From: DAOUBP01 sp964513075
GTDB lineage: Bacteria; Chloroflexota; Anaerolineae; CG2-30-64-16
NCBI GenBank assembly: GCA_964513075.1
Contig: CAZELR010000004.1
Coordinates: 1 to 64,000 of the forward strand
Reading direction: 5' to 3'
Length of the DNA stretch: 64,000 nt
The number at the start of each line of letters is the position of its first letter. Position 1 is the stretch's first letter. The notes below the pieces were generated by a model, which worked only from the letters and a program-made list of their open reading frames with translations, was not told where the DNA came from and searched no databases. The position numbers and the translations under genes are program-made. Below, one piece after another: positions 35,406-45,500 of the stretch.

Positions 35406-36598
35406 GGCTGCTGCCGTCCCGACTGTTCGGCCAGCAAACGGCGGTAGAGCGCGACCGTGCGCGCTGTGATAGCTGCCAGGCCGAAACGCTGTTCGGCCGC
35501 GGCGCGACCGGCGCGACCGCAGGCCAGCCGCCGGGCCGGGTCACGCAGCAGCGTAAGGACCGCCGTGGCTGCACCGGCGGCGTCGCCCGGGTCAACCAGC
35601 AGCCCTGTCTCGCCCTCGGCGACCATGAACGGCACGCCGCCAACCCGGGTGGCGACCACCGGGCGCCCAGCGGCCAGCGCTTCAGCGATCACCACCGGCG
35701 CAGTCTCCTGGCGGCTGGTCAACAGGAAGAGGTCGGCACGGGTATAGCAGGCGGCCAACGCCTCGCCGCTCAGGCCGCCCAGAAAGCGCACATTGGCATC
35801 CAATCCCAGCCTGCGCACGGTCTGGCGGCAGGCCTCGGTATAGGTCGGATCTACATCGGTCTGTCCAACGATTTCCAACGTGGCAGCGGGCCGTACGGCG
35901 CAAATGAGCGCGAACGCCTCCAGCAGCGTCAGGATATCTTTGCGGGGGATAACATGGGCGACGCAAAGCAGCACGGCCGGCGCGTCATCGGCACTGGCCT
36001 CCGGTATGGTAAAAAAGCGCTCGGCAACTGGGTTCTCGATGTCATGAAACCGCGCGCAGGTAAAAGGCCGATACTCATTCGCCACGTAGGGGCTGATGGC
36101 GATCAGATCGCGCGCGCGGCGCACCACCCAGCGCTCAAACCGGGTATCCACCCACCAGCGCAACCGCATGGCGGGCGAACTCTCGGCCCGAGCCAACGCC
36201 GCCTCGCGAAAGATGACGCCGTGCAGGGTGATGACGGCCGGCCGGCCGGAGCGCAGCGCTGCGTCGGCGTAATGGCCGGCCATGTGAGCGTGTACGATAT
36301 CGGGTGCAATCTGGGCCAGCGCCCGGCGCACCGGCCAAACCGCGGGCTGGTGCCAAAGCAATCGGTCGCCGCGCGGATAGGGCGCCCGATAAATCGTCAT
36401 GCCGGCGCCGCGCTCCACTTGTATGCGCGCCAGGCCCGGAACGGCGGTAACGACGTGCAGATCGATATCAGGCCGCGAGGCGAGACCCGCAGCCAGGGCG
36501 AGGAGGACGGCCTCCACCCCGCCGCTGACGACCTGATTGGCAGCCGGGTAGGGTCCTACGAGCGCGACCCGGCAACGAGGCCCGGCAAGCACCTTCAT
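35402..36598 (-). CDS. GT4-family glycosyltransferase
   Basis: 398 aa from ATG 36598, which forms an ATGA overlap with the stop of the Wzy-like gene. A longer open frame upstream lies inside that gene. Signatures: PYPAANQVVSGGVEAVLLAL, DIVHAHMAGHYADAAL, VIPRKDILTLLEAFAL, and the donor-site pair E-TAPVVIA-E in QETAPVVIAEALAAG, then VGGVPFMVAEGETG. Its closest visible relative is the following gene. The pair may add the same or similar sugars in sequence. Confidence 0.87.
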   Translation of the reverse strand: MKVLAGPRCRVALVGPYPAANQVVSGGVEAVLLALAAGLASRPDIDLHVVTAVPGLARIQVERGAGMTIYRAPYPRGDRLLWHQPAVWPVRRALAQIAPDIVHAHMAGHYADAALRSGRPAVITLHGVIFREAALARAESSPAMRLRWWVDTRFERWVVRRARDLIAISPYVANEYRPFTCARFHDIENPVAERFFTIPEASADDAPAVLLCVAHVIPRKDILTLLEAFALICAVRPAATLEIVGQTDVDPTYTEACRQTVRRLGLDANVRFLGGLSGEALAACYTRADLFLLTSRQETAPVVIAEALAAGRPVVATRVGGVPFMVAEGETGLLVDPGDAAGAATAVLTLLRDPARRLACGRAGRAAAEQRFGLAAITARTVALYRRLLAEQSGRQQP

Positions 36599-38076
36599 AC
36601 CGGCGCCTCCATTCGCAACTGTTCCATCCGGCCCACCAGAGCGCCCAGGATCAAAAAGAGCAGCACATTGGTGTAGTGTGCGTTGAGCGCGTCGAGGGTG
36701 CCGTTGATCAGCATATAGGCGATCAGCGTAGCCCAAAGGACGGCCACCAGATCCCTACACGGCGCGAATCTCCAAAAAGCACGTCCGCGCCAAGCCACCG
36801 TTACAAAGATGGCCAGGTAGGGCAGGAATGCCAGGAGACCTCCCGAAGCCAACACATACAGATAGGAGTTGTGGGGGGTAGGCAGGTAACCTATTACATC
36901 GTGCGGAGTCCAACCAAACTCCGAGACGGCTGCAGTGCCGAACGTCTCGAATCCTGAGCCGGTGAGCGGAGAGCGGATGAACAGATCCCAGGCAATCCCC
37001 CAGGCGGTGAGGCGATAATCGACAGGCGCGGACGAAGACAATCGATTGCCGACCACTTCCGGCGTGACCACGAGAAAAATGACCAATGCGCCGATCAGAA
37101 GGATGATCGGCAGGACGCGCAGGAATACGCGCCGGATGCCAGGGCTCAACACAGCCAGAATGAGGATGCCTGAGACAACGCCCAGCCAGCCGGCGCGGAC
37201 AAAGACAAAGAAGTTGCCGGCCAGCGTAACGAGCAAAAACAGGCCCAGCAGCACACGAGAGCCGAACGCTTGCACTTGACGCAAGCCGTAGATAAGAAGG
37301 GGAACGGGGATGCTCAACGCCGTCGTCATCAGCGACGGCGAGCCGAACAGGCTAAGCACCTTGCGCAGATTGCCCTCATAGACTACTGAATAGCTCAGCG
37401 ACGAGAAGACGCTCAGTCCTGTAAGCTGTTCGCGAATCGCGATGAGGCCCAATAGCATGCCGGTGATGCCCACCATCCACACTGTCGCCATCAGCCCGGC
37501 CCGGCTCCTGAGCAAGGTGCGGCTCAAATAGAAGACAACACCGGGCGCAATGAAATACATCAGCATGGGCACAGCGATAAAGGTGAGGAGTTGCCTCCAT
37601 GTTCCGCTGCCGGTGGCTGGCCGGAATGAGAGCGCTATGCCCAGCGCGAAACAAGCCATCGCAATTTCCGGCGCGGTCAGCCGCAGGAGACGCTGATTTG
37701 CGCCGCTGCTCGACCGGCGCCCGAACACGGTCGCATGTGTCACCAGCCGCAGAGAGAGCACCAACATGCTAAGTCTTGAGATGTCAAGATCCGGAAGCGA
37801 GCTGCCGAGATCGATCTTCAAATAGATATGGTTGGCGAACGGGAGCAGTAACACCCAAAGCAGAAGACCCAGGGCAGGGCGAAACCACATTACCAGCAGC
37901 AGCACGCTGAAACCCACTGCGGTAACCGCCTTGGTCCAGGCGGCTGTCAGCATCAAGTGGCCCAGGCTCCCGCCCCCGAGCAAGACGGCGACCACGGCCA
38001 GGAGTGTGAACAGCGTCGCCGGCGGCAGCCGCTTCATGCCGCGTGCGGCAGCCGGCGGGACCAGTGGTGCGTTCAT
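36595..38076 (-). CDS. O-antigen polymerase/ligase-like membrane protein (Wzy_C)
   Basis: 493 aa with 11-12 hydrophobic helices. It starts in an ATGA overlap with the upstream GT4 stop. An internal ATG 13 codons on is a less likely start. The long extracytoplasmic segment contains FVFVRAGWLGVVSG and later PTPHNSYLYVLASGGLLAFL, the Wzy_C/O-antigen-ligase hallmark with the conserved His. These enzymes polymerise lipid-linked repeat units or ligate glycan to an acceptor on the outer face. With the Wzz-like gene two positions upstream it implies Wzx/Wzy-type assembly. In this context a ligase joining glycan to protein or lipid is the main alternative. Confidence 0.85.
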   Translation of the reverse strand: MNAPLVPPAAARGMKRLPPATLFTLLAVVAVLLGGGSLGHLMLTAAWTKAVTAVGFSVLLLVMWFRPALGLLLWVLLLPFANHIYLKIDLGSSLPDLDISRLSMLVLSLRLVTHATVFGRRSSSGANQRLLRLTAPEIAMACFALGIALSFRPATGSGTWRQLLTFIAVPMLMYFIAPGVVFYLSRTLLRSRAGLMATVWMVGITGMLLGLIAIREQLTGLSVFSSLSYSVVYEGNLRKVLSLFGSPSLMTTALSIPVPLLIYGLRQVQAFGSRVLLGLFLLVTLAGNFFVFVRAGWLGVVSGILILAVLSPGIRRVFLRVLPIILLIGALVIFLVVTPEVVGNRLSSSAPVDYRLTAWGIAWDLFIRSPLTGSGFETFGTAAVSEFGWTPHDVIGYLPTPHNSYLYVLASGGLLAFLPYLAIFVTVAWRGRAFWRFAPCRDLVAVLWATLIAYMLINGTLDALNAHYTNVLLFLILGALVGRMEQLRMEAPV

Positions 38077-39320
38077 GCCAACACCGCCTCGATCTCGCGA
38101 TACAGCTTGCTCATGGCGCTGACATGCTGCTCGATGCTGAAACAGCGCTCTACGCGGGCGCGTCCTGCGCGCCCCATCGCCTCTGCACCGGCCGGATCGT
38201 TCAGCAAAGAAATCATCGCACCGGCGAGTGCATCGGCGTCGCGCGATTTGTACAAAAGGCCAGTCTCTCCATGCACGACAATCTCCTGGCCTCCCCCCTC
38301 TGCCGGCGTGATGACAGGACGGCTTGCAGCCATGGCCTCAATCATGACCCGGCCAAACGGCTCCGGCTCCACCGAAGTATGGGCCAGGATGTTCACAGCA
38401 CACATGACTGCAGGCGCGTCCGCCTGATACCCGGTAAAGAGCAGGTTACCCTCAAGTCCCAGTTCCGCCGCAAGCGCCCGCAGGCTGGTCTCGTACTCCT
38501 GGTTCCAAACCCCTGCATCGCCCACGATCAGTCCAAGCACATTCGGGACCTGGTCCGCCACCTTCCGGAGACTGCGGAGAAAAAGGTCCTGTCCCTTCCA
38601 GGGCACGATGCGTCCCACGGCTGCTACCATCGGGCGATCATCATCCGGCAGGCCGAGGCGAGCACGGGCTGTCTTGCGGGCGTGTGCCTCACGCGCGCTG
38701 TCGGAAGGCAGCGCGAAGTCGGCTAAGTCGACGCCGTTGTAGATCAAACGGCCTTTTGAACGCGGTATGCCTTGGGCTACCTGGTCGTCAGCTACACATT
38801 CCGAAATAAAGACGAAGCAGCGAACGGTTCGAGCCCAGAAGCGCTCCCAGAATCCAAGCGGCCCTAACGCACGAAGGTGACAGATGCTCGGCGTATGGGT
38901 CAACCATGCGGCAGCCATTGCCGGCCAATCGATGAAATTGATGTGAAGCAAATCCGGCTTTACGGAGCGCATGATCTTGCACAGGCGCCAGGTAAGCGGC
39001 AGGCTCCTGGTGAACAGGTTACGGGTCTCCCGGGCGCCCACCCACAAACCCGATAAGACAGAGCCTATCACGCCGCGCCGCGGGCTGACCTGCGCCTTGA
39101 CGTATTGCGCGATGGGGGACGTCCGCGCCATATCCACAGTGAATGTCTGAACCCTGATCACTTCGATGCCCAATGACCGAAACCGCGGACTGGCTGGGCT
39201 TCGTTCTGCCAGTATCAGCGTAGGGGCAAAAGCGGAACGGTCGAGCCGTTTCAGCAGCTGCTCCAGGCTGATCACTGATCCCCCGATGTTCGGGCTCAGG
39301 TCCAGGTACAGAATTCTCAT
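38073..39320 (-). CDS. GT4-family glycosyltransferase
   Basis: 415 aa, with an ATGA overlap at both ends (39320-39317 and 38076-38073). The N-terminus MRILYLDLSPNIGGSVISLE is a GT4-like acceptor loop. PDLLHINFIDWPAMAAAWL, CHLRALGPLGF and VGRIVPWKGQDLFLRSL follow. The donor motif is E-PFGRVMI-E within EPEPFGRVMIEAMAAS, then GGGQEIVVHGETGLL. Complete in both domains. Its position between the Wzz-like and Wzy-like genes ties it firmly to polymer assembly. Confidence 0.88.
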   Translation of the reverse strand: MRILYLDLSPNIGGSVISLEQLLKRLDRSAFAPTLILAERSPASPRFRSLGIEVIRVQTFTVDMARTSPIAQYVKAQVSPRRGVIGSVLSGLWVGARETRNLFTRSLPLTWRLCKIMRSVKPDLLHINFIDWPAMAAAWLTHTPSICHLRALGPLGFWERFWARTVRCFVFISECVADDQVAQGIPRSKGRLIYNGVDLADFALPSDSAREAHARKTARARLGLPDDDRPMVAAVGRIVPWKGQDLFLRSLRKVADQVPNVLGLIVGDAGVWNQEYETSLRALAAELGLEGNLLFTGYQADAPAVMCAVNILAHTSVEPEPFGRVMIEAMAASRPVITPAEGGGQEIVVHGETGLLYKSRDADALAGAMISLLNDPAGAEAMGRAGRARVERCFSIEQHVSAMSKLYREIEAVLA

Positions 39321-40510
39321 GGCGACGAAGTTGGCCGAGCCTTTGCTCGCCGGAGTTGAACGTCGACGGATTCGAGCAGGAAAGCAAGAATCGCGCCCAG
39401 AAGCAAGCTGAGCACACCGCCAATCACAGCAGTCTGAAGCGTGCGTGCGGGCTGAGGGGCGGTCGGGCGGCGCGCAGCATCTACAACCTTCAAGTAGCCG
39501 ATGCTGAGACCTTGCTGTTGCTTCAATTGCGCTTCCAGGGACTTATTGAACAGGAAGTCCCGCGTATCCTGGGCCTGTTTGACGGCTTTGCCTAGCTGCG
39601 TCTCCTCGGCAGATAGGTTGATGAGCAAAGCCAATTCGGTCTCCCAACTCACGATCGCACGCTCGTATTCCGCCTGCAATGCCCGCTGACCGTCCAGATC
39701 CGCCCGGAGAGAGGCCACTGAGCTGCGCAGACTGCCGGCACGGCCCAGTGCGGTCGCCTGTTCCGGGCTATTCGCTTGCGCTTGCTGCGCGGCGGCCTCT
39801 GCCTTCGCCGCTTCCGCCTCCAATCCGGCAATCCGGGCCTCAAGCTCAGTCTCAGCCAGCACTGCGTCCTGTTTTCGTATTCGCAGATCACGCACAATGT
39901 CCTGGTAGCTGGTCGTCTCGCGGTCCAGGGATTCGAGGTTATTCGTCAGCCTGAAGCGCAGAAGGGCCGCGTTCGCGGCGGCAAGGGCCTGCTCCGCATC
40001 CTTGAGCTGCCCGGAGATGAAGTCTCCGGCGACCAAAGCCGGCCTCGACTGATCTTGCCGATATTCAGCCAGCGCGTTTTCCACCTGAGTCGTCACAATC
40101 GCTTCCGCATTCTGCGGGCTCGTCGCGCCGGCCGTAACCGTAACAAACCCATACTCGGAAAAACTATATTCCTTGCTAAAGCTAAGATTTCCCAACAACT
40201 CGTCGGCATCGATGTCAAGGCCAAGTTGGTTGATCGTTCGCCAGGCAATCTTCGAACTGCGTAAAATCTGTTCAAATTGAATCGCGATAACAGCGACCAC
40301 GTCCTCCCCTGAGTTGGCCGCTCGGCTGTACAATGCCACCTGCTCGGACTCCACCGGCAGGATCTGCAGGCGCACGGCAGACTGATACATCGGCACCGCC
40401 GACAGCGCCCCGGCCAGAATGACAGTCATCGTCACAGCAAAGAGCAGGACGATAATCCATAGCCTCTTGCGCAAAATCACCAGGAATGATTTGATTTCGA
40501 TGTCTTGCAT
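39317..40510 (-). CDS. Wzz-like polysaccharide chain-length determinant (no kinase domain)
   Basis: 397 aa. A first membrane helix (about residues 15-38) and a last one (about 362-382) enclose a periplasmic part with a Wzz-type beginning (YQSAVRLQILPVESEQVALY). A long coiled coil (about 170-320) is rich in Ala, Glu and Gln. Before the last helix comes the Pro-rich VVDAARRPTAPQPARTLQTA, the P-x2-P-x4 signature of the family. There is no Wzc-type tyrosine kinase and no separate kinase gene nearby. It should set chain length with the Wzy-like protein two genes downstream. A TAGG site seven bases upstream supports the start. Confidence 0.87.
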   Translation of the reverse strand: MQDIEIKSFLVILRKRLWIIVLLFAVTMTVILAGALSAVPMYQSAVRLQILPVESEQVALYSRAANSGEDVVAVIAIQFEQILRSSKIAWRTINQLGLDIDADELLGNLSFSKEYSFSEYGFVTVTAGATSPQNAEAIVTTQVENALAEYRQDQSRPALVAGDFISGQLKDAEQALAAANAALLRFRLTNNLESLDRETTSYQDIVRDLRIRKQDAVLAETELEARIAGLEAEAAKAEAAAQQAQANSPEQATALGRAGSLRSSVASLRADLDGQRALQAEYERAIVSWETELALLINLSAEETQLGKAVKQAQDTRDFLFNKSLEAQLKQQQGLSIGYLKVVDAARRPTAPQPARTLQTAVIGGVLSLLLGAILAFLLESVDVQLRRAKARPTSSP

Positions 40511-40588
40511 AGTATGACCTATCTATCTTCCTTCGACACAGAGCAGTTCCAGGCCGAAACGCGCAATAAGAAGTTTGCGCTCCTGTTT

Positions 40589-41830
40589 TTAAGTGCCTGC
40601 TGCTTTCCGCGCCAGTGCTTCTATGAGCAGATGCTCGATCCGTGTGATCCGCTGGTCCCAGGTATTCTGAGCTGCGATGGCCTGCCGCATCGCAACCGCT
40701 TGGGGGTTTTCCTCAGCGATGGCGCCTGCGATTTGGGCGGCGAATTCATCAGGATCGCGCCCGATGCGCACCACTTCAGGAAAAGCCCGGGCCGCGGGCA
40801 CATCCGTTGCAACAATCGGGCGTCCGCACGCGAGATATTCGTAAAGCTTCAATGAATCAATGTTCGCCGTCCACTCGTTGATCTCGTAAGGCAGAAGACA
40901 CACGTCAAAGCTGGCGATGGCCGGGGGCAACTGCGTGACAGGAAGCCTGCCCAACCAATGGACATTCTCCAATCCTTTGAGCGCATCTGCCTTCGCCGGC
41001 TGGCTGGCCAGGTCCAGGCTGCCGATCAGAACGATTTGCCAGTCGCGACGCGTACGAGCGAGATGCGCCAGCAGCTTGAAGTCGATTTTCTCATTCAGTG
41101 CTCCACAGTACCCGATACGCGGACGCGGGATGGTCCCACCATTGCCTGCTTCTGCGAGGGCTGCGATCGGGCTATCGTTCTGCAGAGCTGTCTGAAACCC
41201 CGCGTAATCGACTGCGTTGGGAACCAGGTAGGTATGCGGGTTAAGCCGCCCTTTGCTGGCCAATAACCGCGGCGAGGTGACGATCACAAGGTCCGCGCGC
41301 TGCAAAACTGCCCGCTCGTCTTCCTCGACGCTGCGGGGATCCGTGGTTTTGGCGTAAGCGCTGTACTCATCGGTCACGTGATAGACCACGAGTTTCTCCC
41401 CAACCTGTCCAATGATATCCTTGAAGTAGGGCCGCACAACCCACAGGATCGGCGCCTGCCTGATACCGAGCTGTTCCAGGGTGTGCAGCAGGGCTCGGCG
41501 ACGCACAACCGCGGTCAGCGGGCCGCCCGAAAGCCGGCCGGATACCGGCGCGTAGTAAGGGTCATGGTAGATCCACAATCCATCCGCATAGTGTTTCACC
41601 AGCGGCCGCCGGAAATCGGCTAATTTGAGCCGTCCGTGCCACAGCCGACTAAGTGTCTCCGGATAATACAGCCGCGGCTCGACGTAGATTACCGTATTGT
41701 GACGGGCCAGGCGCGTCATGATCTGGTGCCGATTGCGCCACAGACCGTGCCAGGGATCGGGTGCGAAGCAGAGAATGACCTCGCCGGAGAGGCTCTCAGT
41801 TGCTTCAACATGATTCGCCATCAACCCCAT
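40589..41830 (-). CDS. GT-B glycosyltransferase of the TuaH-like group
   Basis: 413 aa. AAGGAG lies four to five bases before ATG 41830. The pattern ILCFAPDPWHGLWRNRHQIM, VVYHVTDEYSAY and RADLVIVTSPRLLASKG is typical of a GT1/GT4-related group in exopolysaccharide and teichuronic loci. The donor domain has RIGYCGALNEKIDFKLL, IVLIGSLD and NIDSLKLYEYLACGRPIVAT. It begins nine bases after the methyltransferase stop, so it is co-transcribed. A gap of 78 bases separates it from the Wzz-like gene, with no promoter I can defend. Confidence 0.83.
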   Translation of the reverse strand: MGLMANHVEATESLSGEVILCFAPDPWHGLWRNRHQIMTRLARHNTVIYVEPRLYYPETLSRLWHGRLKLADFRRPLVKHYADGLWIYHDPYYAPVSGRLSGGPLTAVVRRRALLHTLEQLGIRQAPILWVVRPYFKDIIGQVGEKLVVYHVTDEYSAYAKTTDPRSVEEDERAVLQRADLVIVTSPRLLASKGRLNPHTYLVPNAVDYAGFQTALQNDSPIAALAEAGNGGTIPRPRIGYCGALNEKIDFKLLAHLARTRRDWQIVLIGSLDLASQPAKADALKGLENVHWLGRLPVTQLPPAIASFDVCLLPYEINEWTANIDSLKLYEYLACGRPIVATDVPAARAFPEVVRIGRDPDEFAAQIAGAIAEENPQAVAMRQAIAAQNTWDQRITRIEHLLIEALARKAAGT

Positions 41831-41839
41831 GGATCTCCT

Positions 41840-42553
41840 TCAGCTCAAAGCGGCGGAGTCGGGTGATCCCTTGCGGGCCGCGACGATGAAGTCGCGCGCG
41901 AACAAGGCGGGCCAACGCCGTGCGAGGCGTGAATAGGCCGCAGCGAACAAACCGCGACGAAGCCATCCCGGATAGAGTCCTTTGACCCACAGGCTGGCGC
42001 TGCCGTCCGTCAGCTCAACAACCAGGCCCCGCTGCGCCAACTGCCGCCTGACATCGGGCAGCGTGAAGAAGCGCAGATGCAGCCAGTCAGTGGGGGTATT
42101 CGGGAGGTAAGGAAAACGGCCGCGCAACAACCACCAGCGAACCCGCCAGTGGGCTATATTGGGCAAAAGCAAGATCAGACGGCCGCCCGGTCGCAGCACG
42201 CGAGCCATTTCGTCCAGCGCGTGCTCGTAGTCAAAGCGGTGCTCCAGTTGAGAATCCGACACAACAACATCAAATTCACCGTCCGCGAACGGCAGGGCGG
42301 CCGCGTCGATGTCCAGTTGGCGGGCATCCACCCCGCGCGCCCGGGCTTTCGCCACAGCCACAGCCGAGAGATCGGTCGCGATGACGTGTGCGCCGCGCTG
42401 CTGCAGCATCTCGGGCAGCCAGCCCGGCCCGCAGTCCACCTGCAGCACCCGCTCCCCCGCCTTCACGCGCTGCGCCAGGAGCTCAAGCCGGCGGCGGTCG
42501 ACGCTGTCCCCTTTGTGCTCCCAGTAGTCATCGTAAAAACGAACAAAATCCAT
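41840..42553 (-). CDS. SAM-dependent methyltransferase (Methyltransf_11 type)
   Basis: 237 aa. AAGGA overlaps the TAA stop of the preceding tailed protein gene, four bases before the ATG. Motif I is VLQVDCGPGWLPEML. The usual Glu-x-Gly core is altered to V-D-C-G, but the Gly-rich loop is kept. HVIATDLSAVAVAKAR holds the ribose-binding Asp, EFDVVVSDSQLEHRFD is motif II and VLRPGGRLILLLPN is motif III. In this setting it likely methylates a sugar, lipid-linked oligosaccharide or chain terminus, a known way to stop polymerisation. Substrate is not determined. Confidence 0.82.
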   Translation of the reverse strand: MDFVRFYDDYWEHKGDSVDRRRLELLAQRVKAGERVLQVDCGPGWLPEMLQQRGAHVIATDLSAVAVAKARARGVDARQLDIDAAALPFADGEFDVVVSDSQLEHRFDYEHALDEMARVLRPGGRLILLLPNIAHWRVRWWLLRGRFPYLPNTPTDWLHLRFFTLPDVRRQLAQRGLVVELTDGSASLWVKGLYPGWLRRGLFAAAYSRLARRWPALFARDFIVAARKGSPDSAALS

Positions 42554-42560
42554 GATGTCC

Positions 42561-45500
42561 TTACCTGATCACTAGCGGCAGATAGAGATGCGGCCACGGC
42601 GTAGGCGTCCGGGTGACCGTCGGGGACGCAGTCGGAGACGGAGTCGCTGTGACAGTCGCCGTCGCCGTCGGGGACGGGGTCAGCGTCGCCGTCGCAGTTG
42701 GCGTCGGAGTCGCTGTCAGTTCGCGTGCTAGGCCGAACGTCACGCTCGCTTGTGTGCCGCCTTCGATTGTAACCGGAACAGGGTTGCCGGCAGCCGTCGT
42801 CAACACCCAAGCCGCGGGCAGAACGGCCTCGACAAGATAACCCCCGGGTGGAATCAGTTCGAACGCATACAGACCGCCGGCATCAGTAAACCTGTTGTAT
42901 CGCAGGTCGTCGTTGACGCGCAGTCGAATCTCAATATTCGGCTGACCCGCTTCATCCGCTTCACGAACACCATTGCGGTTGGCATCCCGGAAGACCAACC
43001 CATGCACCTGCCCGGCGACCGGCGTCGGGGTTGCCGTCGGCGTGGACGTCGGCGTCGCAGTTGGCGTTACAGTCGGTGTCGGCGTTGCGGTCGCCGTGAC
43101 CGTCGGCGTCGGAGTCGGTGTCGGCGTAGGCGGGTCCAGGGTGTAGATGATGACCAGCCGCGGTCGCTCCGACACGCTGGGATAATCCGAGGCGGCGATG
43201 TTGAACGTCTCATAGCGCTGGCTGTAGGGCACAAGCAGCGGCGCAGCCCGCAACATCAAGCCGTAGTTTGTCGACGGCGCAGCCCGCCACGCCTCAACCA
43301 GAGAGCGGATGTCGAAACCGACGTACATGGGGTTGGATCCGCTCGGATCGGCAGCCAGGTACCGCCGGTCGCTCATGTCGGGGCTGCGATCGCCTGGAGC
43401 CCCTTCGGCGCCGGGCGCCGCCCAAGTTGCACCGGCCTGAGGACGATTCCACGTAGCTGAAGTGGCGTTCCATGTGCGGTTCAGAGCATACGCTTCCACC
43501 GGCATACGATTGCTGGTAGAGGGCGTGTAAGTGATATATGCACCCAAAAGGGCAAAGCGAATCGTAGCATTGGCGGGAATCACACTCGTATCGAACCGCA
43601 GCAGCGCTTTCATAGCCGACGCAGCTTGTTCGTGCCTGATATTCAGGTTAGACGCCGCGCCGTAGTTAGCCTCGGGGTCCCAAGCGTTAAGGGTCGTGTC
43701 CTGGGCGCCGTTGTAGCCGCCCAGGCCCCGCTGCACCACCAGTGTCGCATAGGTCGGCGGCTGGTTGCCATGCACGATCCGATACAGGAAGGCGCCCTGG
43801 GGCAGCGGCACCTTCAGCACCCCGCCCGCTGCATCGGCGAAACTGACCGTAAAGACGCCGGTATCCTTGTTGATCCGCTCGATGGTATAGCGTCCGTCGC
43901 TGGGAAGCCCGATCTGATTCAGGTAGAAAACAAGGTTTACCGTCAGATTCGCGGGCGGGTAGGCTCCGCAATAGCTGGAAGTTCCGATGGTCGGTGGAAG
44001 ATTCTCAGCATCGACAGCGATGGTCCGGGCAGACGCATCATACGTGGCATCCCAGACATGTGTGAAGTGCGCCTCGGTGCGCAGGCTGTAGTTGCCTGGG
44101 TCCACGCTGACCACATCGGACGATAGCTGCACCCCCATCCAGAAAACCCGGCCGGTCTCATCCAGGGTGAAGGTGTTATGCTGCGGGGCCGCGGCCGGGT
44201 CACGCGTATACGCACTGAGCCAGGTCAGGATGTCTTCGGCGCGGTCGTCGATGGGCCTATCGTGGTTGCCCTGGAACCAACGAAGCGTCGCCGCTTCCGG
44301 TACATTATCCAGCACCCAGTCAAGCATATCCTGCGCATGATGAGGGGCTACCTTCGTATCGCTGTCACCGTGCACCAGGAGGACGGGAAGATGCTTGAAG
44401 TTTAGGGCGTACGACTGGGGAGAACGCCGCTCATACTCGAAGCGATACTTGTAAGGCTCGCGTGTACAGCGCAGCTCATGCTCCACCGGCTCAAACCCGC
44501 CGGTGCTGGAACGTATGGCCAGATTCAGAACCGCACTCGGAGTCGACCCGACCGGATCCACCGTGCTGGTATCGGCCTCCCAGCTTTCAAGGCCGGTGGG
44601 ACTGCTGTCCGATGCCACCGCCGCAAAAAGCTGGGGCCATTTGGCCGCGGCCAGCAAAGCGGTCATTCCACCCATCGAGTGACCGACGATGTAGATGCGG
44701 CTTGCATCGACATTGTATTGGGCGCGCATGTAGTTTACGATATCCAGTATGTCGTAGCTGGCCGTGTGCGCGCCCATCGTGCTGATGCCGACCTTGAGCC
44801 GCGGCTGTCCTGCCGTATCTACATCGAAGAAACCGGGGTTGACCTCGCCATGATAATCGGCCGAAGCCATCAGCCAGCCGCGCCGCTCGGCCGCCTCGTC
44901 AAAACTGCTCGCGATATCCAGGCCATTGCTGCCATAGCCGTGGGTCGTGATCAACAGCGGCGTTGGCCTGCTGCCGTCATACGTTGTCGGGATCCGGATG
45001 TGCGTCCAAGTGCCTTCGTTGCGATATGAGGCCCAATTGAAATCGAAAGGATGTGTACCGGGCACGGGTAATACGGTCACCTGACTCCAGCGCGGGCCAG
45101 TGACGTCTGATCCGACGACCTTGATTTGTGCGCGGCTCAGCCCCCAACTTTGATCGGGGTGACCTTCGAGGCCGACGAGCGAGATCGTGTTCGGGCCTTG
45201 CCGAAGCCATGACACGTCTATGTTCCAGCTCAACGGCTCCCGCCCCTCGAACCCGCGACACAGCGTCTCTTCGTTGCGGGTGCCCGTGGCCTTGCCTACG
45301 TAATGTCCGTTCACCCAGATTTCATGGCCCCAATTGACGTAGATTGCGTTGAATTCGTACGCGATGAGATAGGCCGCAGTCGCCTGGCCGGTCCAGTTGA
45401 GCGTCACAGTCTCATCGAGCCTGTAGGGCGAGGGTAAACGGCCGGCCCCGAGATAGTCGGAGCCCACCGGCATGCAAGGAATCACTGAAGAAGTGGCATA

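Noticed and set aside
35402..36736. Extended N-terminus for the GT4 gene, and similar upstream extensions at 33488, 62247 and 45842
   Set aside because: The extra residues lie inside preceding genes and do not match the families. The internal ATGs have ribosome sites or ATGA overlaps.
40511..40588. Possible promoter in the 78-base gap before the Wzz-like gene
   Set aside because: No -35/-10 pair with acceptable spacing was found. The gap probably lies within the operon.
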